Shown here: piece after piece, positions 1 through 10,948 of the stretch
Layout of the letters: each line of letters opens with the position of its first letter
Numbering within the stretch: the stretch's first letter is position 1
NCBI GenBank assembly: GCA_002007465.1
Contig: LNAC01000685.1
Span: 1-64,000, forward strand
DNA: 64,000 bases
From: Ailurus styani
Lineage: Eukaryota; Chordata; Mammalia; Carnivora; Ailuridae
Reading direction: 5' to 3'
The notes under the pieces: model-generated
Database searches by the model: none
What the model was told of the DNA's origin: nothing
What the model saw: the letters and a program-made list of their open reading frames with translations, nothing else
Program-made: the position numbers and the translations under genes

Positions 1-208
1 CCATAAGAGACTCCTAATCTCACAAAACAAACTGAGGGTTACTGGGGGGTTGGAGGGTAGGAATAGGGTGGATGGGTTATGGCCATTGGGGAGGGTTTTT
101 GCTTTGGTGAATGCTGTGAAAGATGTAAGCCTGATGATTCACAGACCTGTACCCCTTGGGCAAAGAATAAAAATAAAATAAAATAAAATAAAATAAAATA
201 AAATAAAA
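1..208 (+). mobile_element. Carnivore LINE-1, 3' UTR end with A-rich tail
   Basis: The window opens inside an L1 3' end: CCATAAGAGACTCCTAATC, then a G-rich stretch, then GATTCACAGACCTGTACCCC and an (AAAAT)n tail at about 164-208. This matches the carnivore L1 3' UTR as I remember it. The body lies to the left of the window, so the length and the 5' target duplication cannot be seen. The last bases before the tail, ACCCCTTGGGC, recur in the tiny minus-strand L1 insertion near 59.4 kb. Confidence 0.9.
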
Positions 209-1016
209 GAGTTGTGATTCTGGTGGCTGCCAAATTGAGAGTAACGTACCAGCAAATGGTGCTCTATTTATGCACTGGACAGACAAATAGTGAAAGGAAA
301 AAAAAAAAAAAGGGAAACATACCCAAGGGCTAGAATTGAATACATGTACATAGACAATTTGTGGGGGAGTGCATGCAATGTGAGAAGCACATTGAGAAAT
401 ATTACTTTATTCAGAGAAAATATTATAAGATTTCTATACTTTTCTGAAGATTTTTTTCACAGAACTTGAAAGTTTCCAGCAGCTCTGTATTTTAGGAAAG
501 ATGGCCCTTGGATCTGCATTCCATTCGACTGCATTCACATGAGGGAACTGACTTCTTTTGTAGGCACGCCCCCAAATCCTTGGGGATTTTGCCATATTGC
601 CCCACTGTGTCTAAGTTTTCTTTTCTTCTTAAAAGCCAGCAGTTTCCATAGGAAAATCCTGCTATCATATTTTGGAGAGGGAGCTTGGTAGAAACTGGAA
701 TGGGTAGTGTGTATGTCAGTAGTGTTCCTGGCATCCAAGTACCCTTGGGGGTGAGGGTTTTCCAATTGTGGCAATGAAGAGGGAAGGATAAAACATGAGA
801 TTTGTTTCATATCATTACCTTTCCATTTTGAATCTATTTCAAGCCACATGGAATAATGTCCCAACTCAATTTCAAGTCTTCTCAGGAAGAATGAGTAAAC
901 GTCAGCTATGCTTGGGTCTTAATACCTAATATATATTTTGAAGTGACTAGCAATATGGCTAGTTTTTGTTTGTTTGTTTTAATGATTTCTTCCAGTGATA
1001 TTCTAGAAACAAATTC

Positions 1017-1020
<4 letters not shown>
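209..1020. other. Unique sequence, no gene seen
   Basis: Contains a 12-base A run near 300 and a GTTT-rich stretch near 967-980. Short open frames on the minus strand have no recognisable domain and no splice context. No repeat family is recognised. Confidence 0.5.
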
Positions 1021-1060
<40 letters not shown>

Positions 1061-1068
1061 ACATATAT
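1021..1068. repeat. (TA)n microsatellite
   Basis: About 17 uninterrupted TA units followed by degenerate GTATACATATATAC. It is likely to vary in length between individuals. Confidence 0.95.
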
Positions 1069-1079
1069 ACTTTTTTTCT

Positions 1080-1425
1080 ACTCAAGTGGTGTCATATATA
1101 AAATTCTGTATTTTCTTCCTTTCCTGCCAACAGGAACATTTTGGAAATTTGTTCCATATCAGTACAGGTAGAGTGCCTCAGTCTTCTTAATAATTGTATG
1201 TTATTCCACTATATGGATTATGTATAATTTATTTAGCTGTTTCCTTACTGGTGGATCAGATGGATTAGATTGTTTCCAATATTTTGCTATAATAGGCCAT
1301 TCTGTTATGCCTCATTTTGCACATGTGTAAGTATATCTGTGGAAAAAATATTTAGAATGCTCTTGCTAGATCAAAGGGTATGTGAAATTTTAATGTAGGA
1401 ATATTTGAACAGATTGGGAAATCAT
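1080..1425 (-). mobile_element. Old LINE-1-like fragment, antisense
   Basis: Carries the diverged antisense L1 3'-region signature: 'tattccactatatggatt', then 'atttagctgtttcctta', then a 'gatcaaagggtatgtg' block. This order matches mammalian L1M-type elements read on the minus strand. Heavily diverged, with no open frame and no clear ends. Confidence 0.6.
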
Positions 1426-2405
1426 CAATGTGAAAGGCCACTGATTTGGACCTAATGTATCACCAGGGAAAGTAGGATGGATGTCACTGGAATCAGATGT
1501 GTGGCCACATATCTGTGTACTTTAGTCCAGTAAAACAAAGGGGTAAGTCAAGACAGAAGTACTTTATAGCAGTACACTTCTGGAACTAGTGATCCCAAGG
1601 TGATTGGCCATTGTATGGCTAGTGTTCCTGAAGATCTGTCCCAAGCCACTAATCTAGGCCATGGGTTGTACCTGCACTTTGTGAGATGCCTAAATCTTGG
1701 GAAACACTCAACATCTTTCCCTTGAGAGGGGAGGCTTCATCAACTCCTAACTAGAAACTTGTAATCTCAGACAAGTGACTTCTGGAAGCCAGGTCCTGGA
1801 TTAAGTTATAAAGTGGGAACTTCAGGGTGAAGGAGCAAGTTAGGACACTAGTTAAGTAGCATATCAAAGATGGAGCAATAACAATAAAAACAATTCTCCA
1901 TTCAGAAAAGAGCTTAGTGTCTCTGTAGCACATTGTTGTACCTCCTGTCCCTGAACATCAAAGAGATGGTCTAGACAATGCAAGAATTGGGTGTCATAAA
2001 ATCAAGAAGCTTTTCCGTTCAAGGTGTCCCAGCCCTTGCAATCAACTCTCCACTAGAGCCCCAAACCAAAATAACATTTCCGGGGCTAGAGTTCCCAAAC
2101 ACCAGGTGATGTTCCCATAAGGCATTAGATATTTGCTTCAACAGGGAAAGATAAGCAAATCTAAGACACCACCTCTGGTGGCAGGGAACTCCCTCCCACA
2201 TTTTAACACATGAAGCATTTTCCCTTGAGTTAACAGGCAAGGTGGAGGAGAAATGGCCTTGGAGGAGAATGTTTGCTCTACCCAGAGGAGACAAAAGAAT
2301 GTGAAACAGAGAAAGAGCTATGACTTCCCATTCACCTGTGTTTATTCCTTTATCAAGGAATGCTAGCAATGGACTTCTCTTTGTGAGATCTAGTGTTTCT
2401 GGATT
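1426..2405. other. Unique sequence, no gene seen
   Basis: No repeat family or coding signal recognised. The minus-strand open frame at 2019-2369 (116 codons) has no domain and is not supported by splice sites. Confidence 0.45.
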
Positions 2406-2633
2406 TCAGAAAGTACAGTGTGCCATGGTTAAGTCAGAAAGTCATGGGTTCTAGATCCAGCTCTCCCATCCTCTAGGTGAGTGACCATGGACTTAACCCA
2501 ATAAGTCTGAGTCTGCATTATAAAACAGAGGTAATAACAGTACATTTATCTCAAATACAATATGGGTAGAGACTTGACTTACTGCCTGGCACATACAAAT
2601 TCATCAGTAGCTTTTAGCTATTATTATTAATGT
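2406..2633 (+). mobile_element. MIR SINE
   Basis: Shows the MIR order on the plus strand: 'gggttctagatccagctct', 'gtgagtgaccatggacttaa', 'aaacagaggtaataacagta', 'ctgcctggcacatacaaa', and a final 'agctattattatta'. Old and diverged, as usual for MIR. Confidence 0.85.
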
Positions 2634-2839
2634 GAATCCCTCACAGTCAGTTGTGTTGCAGCTAGTGTTTGCATCACCAGCCAGAGTTATAGCACCTCCT
2701 CTCATGATCCTTTGGGTAGCATCATGTCTTTGGTTTATCCTTCTTGGTACAGGTGTGGCTTCTGTATGTGCAGAATGGCCCAGGTAATTGCATTGCATGG
2801 CAGGGAGATGAAATGCAATTGTACATGCCTGGAAGTTAG

Positions 2840-3010
2840 GCTAGTGGTTTTTAAAGTGTGCCTCTTGGACCAGCAGCAGCAGCAGCAGCAGCAGGATCAC
2901 CTAGGAACTCGTTAGGCTCCACTGCAGACCTAATCAATAAAAACCTCTGGGGAGTGGGGCTCCCCTACCTTACTCCTCAAGGCCCCAGATGATACTGATG
3001 CATGCTACTT
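2840..3010 (+). mobile_element. MER5-like hAT remnant containing a CAG run
   Basis: The ends 'ctagtggtttttaaagtgtg' and 'ccccagatgatactgatgca' fit the short Charlie-type MER5 elements (usual motif: guanine-cytosine-rich 'ggatcacctaggaactcgtta' core). The middle holds about seven CAG units at 2872-2894, which are not part of the family consensus as I know it. Confidence 0.6.
2872..2894 (+). repeat. (CAG)n microsatellite inside a hAT remnant
   Basis: A run of CAG units within the MER5-like element. It generates the QQQQQQQ stretch of a chance plus-strand frame and is not a coding polyglutamine tract. Confidence 0.9.
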
Positions 3011-3734
3011 ATAGCTCACAGCCAAATTTGGGTGAATGGTTTAACAACCTTGCCTATTCTTGAGTGCTCCTTTCCTTTTGGGCTGGGAACAGCCTGTCAA
3101 GCTGCAGATATTTCCTTTCCACTTTGTGCCCCTGCTTCTCTCCCACAAGACACAAGATAGTTCCTGCCCAGGCATCTCAGATTACCATTTCTTCCTCAAA
3201 GCCAATTAAAGATCTCTAATCCCTCCTGTGTTTACCAAAAGGATGAATTTGATCGGAAAGGATGAATGGGAAGGGTAAAATCCTAGAAAAGCTTGGGAAA
3301 GGAAGTTTCTGCTCCAGTGGTGGGAATTCTCACTAAGCTTATTATGAATTGGTGCATTTTTGAATTAAAATACTCTATCTAGCCTGCCTCTTTCATCTAA
3401 AGCCCTTGCTTGTGATTTCTTTCAAAGGCAGTGTCTGACTTTACCCTTGGTATTAATACTTTGGAGATTCTTTTTCACAAATACATCTCAGGGACCCCCA
3501 AGTAATAGTTTGAATCATACAAAATATGCATTCTTGCAGGTTAAAAGCAGGTAAACATCACCAATTGCTTATGATTCATCTTAGTCTGTTCACTCCAGAC
3601 TCCTTATCTGGGAGCCATCCTTCTACTCATAATGGAGGGCAGATTATTTCCTGAGGATGTCTGGACAGAGAAGATCATCTCCTTTGTGAGACCACCTAGA
3701 GTTTGTACAACTAACCTTCCAAGTCTCACTGATC
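3011..3734. other. Unique sequence, no gene seen
   Basis: No recognised repeat or gene. Ordinary AT/GC composition with no long open frame. Confidence 0.45.
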
Positions 3735-3820
3735 CCTAAAATAGGGATGCTATTATTTTCCTATGGGTTGATGTAGGATGAAATGAGAAATCATGCATAG
3801 AGTACCTGGTGTGGTGCCTG
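3735..3820 (+). mobile_element. MIR fragment
   Basis: The segment 'aaaatagggatgctattatt' followed by 'gtacctggtgtggtgcctgt' resembles the second half of MIR. The fragment is short and diverged. Confidence 0.5.
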
Positions 3821-4129
3821 TATTCTAAGCTTGAGTGTCCTTTAGTGAGGCCAGAGGTAACACTCCTGAAGCTCTTCTGCACTCTCTTAACCCTGTCCTG
3901 CATATCTATTGGTGGTGAGCCTCTGAGTTATACTTGATGCTCATCTAGAAATAAAGCGTCTGGAAGTTTTTAAAAAGCTCTTAGAAGGCTTTGTTATGAG
4001 ATAGTAAGACAGTGAAATCTTTTCTCTGCCTTAAGTAACCGTTATTATGCTTCAGAGAAGTGCCAGGTTATTTAATTTATGTGTTTTGGAATCTTAGTAG
4101 AAGAGAAAACAGCCTAGTAAATGAATGCA

Positions 4130-4260
4130 GAGTTCCAGCTTCATCATTAATCTGATTGTGCAAGCTCTGAGTGTCTCTGTTTTCCTGTCTTTTACATGAG
4201 GATTGCATATGTGTCTCAACCTACCTCAGTGAGGTTGGGAATGAAAGATCTTTGAGCTTT
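4130..4260 (+). mobile_element. MIR fragment
   Basis: Order 'ttgtgcaagctctgagtgtc', 'gttttcctgtcttttacatg', 'aacctacctcagtgaggttg' fits the central MIR segment. Diverged. Confidence 0.5.
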
Positions 4261-6231
4261 TGGGAGGCAGAGGTGTTATAGATATATCAGGTGTTATTAT
4301 ACTATGTAAGGATTGTCACTAGTCTTTGACAATAATCATGACACCAGGAAAACATTTTTTGTATTACAGTTCAACAGCAGGAGGAGAAATGAAAAAAGTT
4401 TTTTGTTTTGTTTTGTTTTCCAGTAGAACTGTCATCACCCCGGAGATCTTTTGGAGGGCGTAAGGGTACTATTCTCAATGGCCTTTAAGAGCAAGGTTAA
4501 GAGCTACCTGTACTTCATGCTTCCCCCACTACACAGTTGCAAGAGTCCTGACGGATTGTCTTTCTGGCTAATTACTAGATGTTAGAAAAGGTAAGTGGGA
4601 ACCTGATACCCCGTAAGTTGGACTGTTGACAAGAGACCCTGTGAATTTTCAAAGACTAGTGTTGATTGGAAATTTGCATGTGTTCCCAGCCAGCCTTGTC
4701 TATGGAACCACCCTATTCTTGGAAAGTAAACAAGGAGAAGCAATTCAACTTTCCCATCAACAAAATGGCTTGCCCTATGTTTGTAAAATGTCCTGTGGCT
4801 TATTAGAAAAGTGAGAGTTGGAGTGACAAGTGTATGGTACTGTGTATGAGCAATGAATTGGGAAGCTTTGCTTTCCTTAATGTGAAGTTGTTTGTATTTG
4901 TAGAGAGATGGGAAAAGTGACATTTGAATGGGAGAACTAGAGTCTGGGGGCTTGTATTTTTTCTTTGCTAAGTCAAAGTGCTGTTAGCTTTTTCTTTATA
5001 TCAAACTCTGCAGGTGAAACCCATGCACATAAAGAGAATTATATAGAACTGACAAAAAAAAATCAATAGCTTAGGTTCTTTGTCAATTTTTGCCACCCAC
5101 CATGAGAGGATCAATGGGCTTTTCCGAGTACAGATGCATATTTTGAATACCTTTCTTCCTTAAGCATATTCCAGTCATTGCTACTGACGCCCCGTGTGTG
5201 GGAAACATATCCAGTTGCTCTGTGGATGTTCTTTGTTCTTCCTCAAAGAGTAAAACATAAGTACGGCCTAGTCTTCCTCCATTGTCTTTCTCCTTCTCTG
5301 CTCATTCCTGTGATTGCATGTTCACATACAGAGCCCTGTGTTTTTATTTTTAAGTGTGATACACAAGTGGAAACAGGTCTGCAAAAAACTCTCAACCAAA
5401 TCTGTGCTAGTTCTAGCCACTTCCTTTCATCTCTTCTGGAGAAGCAAGCAATCAGTATTACTCACAGTGCCTTGGAAGCGATTAGTTGAGCAAATGAGAA
5501 GTGAATTAATATCCTTACTAGCTAACCCCAAAGCAAGTCAGGACGGGAAGATTCCATAGTTACACCATTTGATGCCAGCAAGATGGTAATTAAAGATTTT
5601 TTCTTACATTTTTAATTTGGTAAATGCCAGTTTTCTGGTGTGAGTCTAAATAGATTGTGGGTTCCATAGAGGCAATTTGGCATCAAATACGTATGTATAT
5701 ATTTTAAAACAGGATTTGGCATTCTGGCTTGATTGGAGACATAGGAACTGAATGTCAAGGGCATTCTGCTCTAGAACTGCCTCTGTTCTTGCAGCTCTTC
5801 AAACTACTGCACCTCCCCCTCCTCCCCGAAATAGCTTCCTGACCAGAGTGGAAAGCCTGAGTTAGCACCACTATTTCAGATGTCTTTGGGGGAGCTTGAG
5901 CTGGGAGATGCTTTTACTGTTAGTGACTTCTAGCTAAAGACACCAGAGTAAGCCAGACTGCAGTGGCATTGCCAATGGTCACTAGCTTTCCTAAGTGCAC
6001 CTAAGACAGAAGAAGTGGTTATGTAACCTTTGCAACCATTATAAGTTACAGGTGGTAGCTCAGTCCAAACCAGCTTTTTTCCTCTCCATGCTGGTCTGAG
6101 CTGTTTTCTTTCAGCTCAGTTTTTTCTTTTTTCTCCGAGACAATAAAGCTATAACACAAGGGTCTAGGGGTTTCTGTTAGTTTAGCAAGAGAGCTGCCTG
6201 AGGGAAGGGGTGCTTAACATAGGGATGAAGT
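4261..6231. other. Unique sequence, no gene seen
   Basis: Contains a short (TTTTG)n run at about 4401-4420 and an A run near 5054. Open frames of 60-113 codons on both strands overlap each other (for example 4582-4923 minus and 4626-4814 plus) and show no domain. Nothing else recognised. Confidence 0.45.
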
Positions 6232-6430
6232 GCATGTTCTCCACTAGACTGCCTCAGTTTACATTGCAGTTCTGTCACTCAGAAGCTGGTTGTCCTTGGA
6301 TGAGGCATTTGCCTTCAAGTTCCTTATCTGTCAAATGGGGTGATGACAGTAGGGCTGTTGTGAACATTAGGTGAATTGACATGAGCTCTATTAAGTTGTC
6401 ACTAAATGTTAGCTGAATATTATCAGTAAT
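6232..6430 (+). mobile_element. MIR SINE
   Basis: MIR order on the plus strand: 'gttctgtcactcagaagctg', 'aagttccttatctgtcaaat', 'ggggtgatgacagtag', 'gggctgttgtgaacattag', 'gttgtcactaaatgttagct'. Confidence 0.8.
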
Positions 6431-6912
6431 TCTACTGAGAAGTTGAATCCGAGCAACATATTCACGTCAACCTGAAATATTGAAATTGGAGAGAGGAGCC
6501 AATGAAGACGAGTTGAGAGGAAAGTTTTTTCCAGTATATGAAGAAACCATGTTAGTTTCTGTCATCTTTACTATTCGGTATCCTTGGAAGCCATGCTGAA
6601 AAAAATGGTTCAGCATAAACTGTTCCAAATTTTTCCATTTTCTACATGGCAGTGGTGATCCCACTTTACATAAAAGTACTGAGATGCCCTTGAAAGAGGG
6701 GAACTGGGAGAGAAGTAAGAGAGATGATGACGGGTAAGAAAGGAAGGCCTGCAGAAAAGTTAAAGGAATTGCAGGGAGGTTTTAGTTGGCAGAGAATTCT
6801 GACTTTGGGGTAAGCATATCAGCAAGGACTTACTAAGGAAGAAAATGACTTTTATAGGAGGGAACATTAGGGGAAGATGTAACTACCATTGTTAAATTAC
6901 TGTTCTCCTTTG
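6431..6912. other. Unique sequence, no gene seen
   Basis: Purine-rich in 6690-6870 (many GGAA and GAGAG words). No repeat or gene recognised. Confidence 0.4.
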
Positions 6913-7290
6913 TCTTGGTCTGGGTTCCCCCAAAAGCAGACCCTGAGGCAGGTAGTTGATCTGAAAGGAAGGAATGGGTGAAGGAATGAGGAGAGTGTGA
7001 GAGAGAAAGGGGTAAGCTAGTACAGGCTGTGTTAATGAGCTGGCTACTGCTACCAGCTATTGGGGCTCTATCCTGCTGGGGAGCCTCTTGGGAGCCACAT
7101 GGAACACAACTTACAATGCCAGGGAATCCTGGGTATTTATCATCACTGGTTCAGGATTGCCCTGATTGCCCTGCAGGTGTTACCTCTCTCCTTTCTCCAC
7201 CCCCCACCCGGCACTTCTGGACTGCTCTGTGCATGGGCTAAGCAGATGCTCATGGTGCTAGACAGAGTGCTCGGAAAATATTCAGGGTGG
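6913..7290 (+). repeat. Unassigned interspersed repeat, copy A
   Basis: Begins 'gtctgggttcccccaaaag' and runs through 'cagaccctgaggcag', a G/A-rich section, then 'ttaatgagctggctactgct' and 'atcctgctggggagcct'. The same ordered words recur near 12.1, 36.1 and 51.3 kb. I do not recognise the Repbase family; it behaves like an old LTR or other mobile element of about 400 bases. Confidence 0.6.
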
Positions 7291-8982
7291 TAAAGAAAGC
7301 CATCGTGCTGAGAAGTGGAGAAAGCTAGCACTTGAGGAGGAAGCACTGCAAGAGAACTGCCCACTGCCAATGCAGGTGAACTCAGGGGAGCTGAGGGAAC
7401 CGTGTCTGCTCTGCCTTAAGAGCTAATTTTCACACAGGGAGTACATAAGTGGCAGCGTTTGGTCTAAACTACTATACTGATAGAACTATTTCCTTATATA
7501 GCTTTTCTTCCTTTTTATTCCTCTTTCTTTATTGTATTCTTATCTTGCATTCTTTTTTTCTGCCTTTCATGCATCATCTTATGTTTTTAGATTTCTTTAT
7601 GAGGCTGTTAATGGCAGAGACATATATCTGTGTAACTGGCCACAATGTCTAGAATTTGCTAAAAATAGATGATTAATAATTACAGTGAATGGCAGATTTG
7701 TTATACCAAGACAGAAACTTTAAATGTCACCTGGTCTAACATTCTTATTTTACCTCTCTATGTTTGGCCTTCCGAGGAGGCCCTGTACATCTACAGAGTC
7801 TTTTACATTTTTCCATGGGTAGTCTTTTTGAAACATGAAGGGCTTAAAATTCCTTCCTTCCCAGGGAGAAATGATAGTGCAGGCAGAATGCTTCAGTGCT
7901 TCCTAAGGCTAGGAAGTGGACTTGAAATTCAGGAAACAGCAAATTTCAGTCTTTGGCTGGCAGGTTCAACAACCACTCCTGGTACTCATAATTTTGCCCC
8001 GTACCAAACAGCTCACCTCAAAACCTTGACTCTGAAACTCCAATAAAAGCAATTTTAACCTTGACTTTCGGAAAAAGTCATTTAAAACATCAAGACAGAG
8101 TTACCAAAGCCTCACTCATAGGAACAATTCTTCTCACCGCATGTGAGATTGTTCACTTTCTTCAATTTTCAACCTACATGATTTCCTCAGGTATAGAATT
8201 CAGCCTAGTTTTGGGATTGCCATATAGGCTTTTTATTCCGTATCAAGTCTTTGTATATCATGGAGATGTGGTAGAAGAAAGTGGTTCAGAAACTCTACTT
8301 GTTTCTAAAAATGTTTCAGATTTTGCTTTGATTTTAACAGCAGGTAGTAGGAAACTTGTCTTTGTTCTTTAATGTAATCCTAGCACTTAGAAATATTCTA
8401 TGCTCCTTACCTGATCATTTGGAAGGTGTCTCTGCTGTCTGGGTAGGTTAGGGCCCTTTGGACTTCTTCAGGTGTGTATTTTGGTAGGATACCATTGTTG
8501 ATGTCCAACAAATATTTATCGAAAAATTGACTGAATGATGAAAGTTTCAATTTTTATTTCCGGAGTCCCAAAAGAACTAAAGTTTTACATGTCATGATTT
8601 ATAAGAGACACAAAGATTGTACAAATCCATCTTTAGCAAACAACTTGATCCTGTGAAGTATCTGTGCCCACATTACATTTAATACAGAGGCTATTAAAAG
8701 ATTTAGGTCTTTATTTCTTCTTAATATTCTGAATAGATTCCAAAGTGGTTTTAAAATGTACTTTGAGCTTCCTAATTCATATTAACAAAGTACTTTTTCC
8801 TTCTGGATAGTTTATATACAGACATCATTTCATTAATTTTCTTAGTGTTCTCGTCTATTTATTATTGAGCTGATAATTTCCATTGCAAATTCTTCTCTGG
8901 CAAGTCTTTGGTTCATTGGATACATGGCTTAATAGAGAATTAACCCATATTTAATTCACTTTGTTAATTTTGAAAGAATTAG
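7291..8982. other. Mostly unique sequence, no gene seen
   Basis: Plus-strand frames at 7449-7652, 7669-8046 and 8061-8372 are consecutive but in unrelated frames, have no domain, and lack convincing splice sites. A possible L2 tail ('caacaaatatttatc' followed by 'gactgaatgatgaa') lies at about 8498-8545. The rest is AT-rich and unassigned. Confidence 0.4.
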
Positions 8983-9903
8983 AATACAGTAGAGTTTTAA
9001 AAAAATTCTTTATTAAAATTCAATGTAGTTCGCATATACTGTATTATTAGTTGCAGGAGTAGAATTTAGTGATTCATCAGTTGCATATAACACCTAGTGC
9101 TCATTATGTCAAATGCCGTCCTTAATGCCCATCACCCAATTACCCCATCCCCCCACCCACCTCTCCTCCAGCAACCCTCAGGTTATTTACTAGCGTTCAG
9201 TGTCTCTTATGGTTTGCCTCTCTCTCTATTTTCATCTTATTTTATTTTTCCTTCCCTTCCCCTATGTTCATCTGTTTTGCTTCTTATATTACACATGAAT
9301 GAAGTCATATGGTATTTGTCTTTCTCTGACTTATCTCACTTAATATCTATCTATCATCTATAGATCTCTATCTCTATCTTTATCTTTATCTCTATCTCAC
9401 ATCTTCTTTATCCATTCATCTGTTGATGGACATTTGGGCTCTTTCCATAGTGGCTATTGTGGACATTGCTGCTATAAACATTGAGGTGCAGGTGCCCCTT
9501 CAGATCACTACACTTGTATCTTTGGGGTAAATACCCAGTAATACAATTGCTGGGTCACAGGGTAGCTCAATTTTCAACTTTCTGAGAAACTTTCATACTA
9601 TTTTCTAGAGTGGCTACACCAGCTTGCATTCCCACCAACAGTGTAGGAGGGTTCCCCCTTTTCTGCATCCTTGACAACATCTGTCATTTCCTGACTGGTT
9701 AATTTTAGCCATTCTGACTGGTGAGAGGTGGTATCTCAGTGTGGTTTTGACCTGTGGATGTCTTCTTTGGAGTAATGTCTGTTCATGTGTTCTGCACATT
9801 TCTTGACTGGATTTTTTTTTTAGGGGGCGTTCAGTTTGATAAGTTCTTCATACATTTGGATACTAGGCCTTTATCTGATAAGATATTTAATGTAGTAGAG
9901 TTT
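8983..9903 (-). mobile_element. 5'-truncated carnivore LINE-1 with target-site duplications
   Basis: Read on the minus strand this is the 3' end of ORF2 and the 3' UTR of a carnivore L1. Plus-strand landmarks in order: 'gtgattcatcagttgcatat', 'cccatcacccaattacccca', 'tatccattcatctgttgatg', 'tgcattcccaccaacagtgt', 'gcctttatctgata'. Flanking 15-base duplications AATACAGTAGAGTTT (8983-8997) and AATGTAGTAGAGTTT (9889-9903) differ at two positions, so both ends of the insertion are visible (8998-9888). Two internal anomalies are listed separately: a microsatellite at 9343-9400 and a deletion of about 60 bases near 9750. Confidence 0.92.
9343..9400 (+). repeat. (ATCT)n-type microsatellite inside the L1
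   Basis: Imperfect run of ATCT, CTAT and CTTT units. It replaces the portion of the L1 that normally carries the 'gttccatccatgtc...ttccattgtatat' section in related copies, so it arose after insertion or in the source copy. Confidence 0.85.
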
Positions 9904-10679
9904 GTTAAACTCTTCAAACCCCATTAGAGATCATTTGCTCTTTTCTGAGTGGCACAAGGGAATCCCAGCACTTTGTCATGCCTCATGGTCATCATTAATG
10001 CAGTAAGCATCATTGCATTGCAGAAGTATGGCTATGCCAGTTCATGCCACACACATTGATTTCCATGTGTTGAATATCCAGCATGCCCAGTCTTTGATAC
10101 TAATCAGAAGAGCTCTTTCCTATTCATATCTAATTATCTTAATTGCCACTGCTTCCTATTATGCCACATAAGTAGATAAGAAATACATGAATTAGAAATT
10201 GTCAACCACACTGAATAGCACATAGATTACAGGCATTTTATCACATGGTTTACTAAAGTGTGGGAAACTTATTTGCTAATCTTTGTGTTATGTATCCAAA
10301 GACATCTCAGGGAATGAGTGTCAAATTCCAACAACGTGAGTTGTAGAGTGTTTGTGGTTTTTTGCTTTGCAACTATTCCATCCCTAATGGGCAGCTTTTA
10401 GGCATAGGATAGTGCTTTATTTGACTTTTATGTGATTGCTTTAGATCTGCATCCAATGGATGCCCCCCTTTATGGCCTTGATCTATGGGAGAGAGAAGTT
10501 ACTTTTTTCAGTGAGCAACTTCAAGAAGCAGTGGTTGCATTTTGGCAGCTGCAGAATTCAGACACTTCTGCAGTCATTTCATGTCAACCCCAAAGTTGAT
10601 AGATTCATTACAAGCTGGGCTCTTTATTTTAGTCAAAATTATCTGATTTCCTTTCTGAAAAAAAAATGTTTTAGTCTAC
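9904..10679. other. Unique sequence, no gene seen
   Basis: No repeat recognised. The long plus-strand frame starting at 10460 is open only because it runs into the pyrimidine tract. Confidence 0.45.
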
Positions 10680-10741
10680 TCCCCTTCCTTCCTTCCTTCC
10701 TTTCTTCTTTCCTTCCTTCCTTCCTTCCTTCCTTCCTTCCT

Positions 10742-10801
<60 letters not shown>

Positions 10802-10948
10802 TTTCTTTCTTTCCTCCCTCCTTTCCTCTCTCTCTTCCTTCCTTCCTTTCTTCTTCTTTCTTTCCTTCCTTTTCTTTTCTTTCCTTTTCTTTTTTCTCTT
10901 TTTTCGTTTCTTTTCTTTTTTCCCTTTTCTTTCTTTTCTTTCTTTCTC
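10680..10948 (+). repeat. Polypyrimidine tract, (CTTC)n/(CTTT)n
   Basis: About 265 bases with almost no purine on the plus strand: CTTC units at 10686-10741, a pure TTTC run of roughly 15 units at 10741-10800, then degenerate C/T. Mirror-symmetric homopyrimidine DNA of this length can form triplex structures and is unstable in length. The long frames over it (LPSFLPSF repeats on plus, KKERKKER repeats on minus) are artefacts. Confidence 0.95.

Noticed and set aside
2712..2915. Frame ending in a polyglutamine run
   Set aside because: The glutamines come from a CAG microsatellite in a transposon relic.
7669..8372. Two consecutive plus-strand frames of 125 and 103 codons
   Set aside because: Different frames, no domain, hydrophobicity typical of AT-rich chance frames.
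9343..9400. Possible CRISPR-like or satellite array
   Set aside because: A simple microsatellite in a mammalian L1; no spacer structure anywhere in the window.
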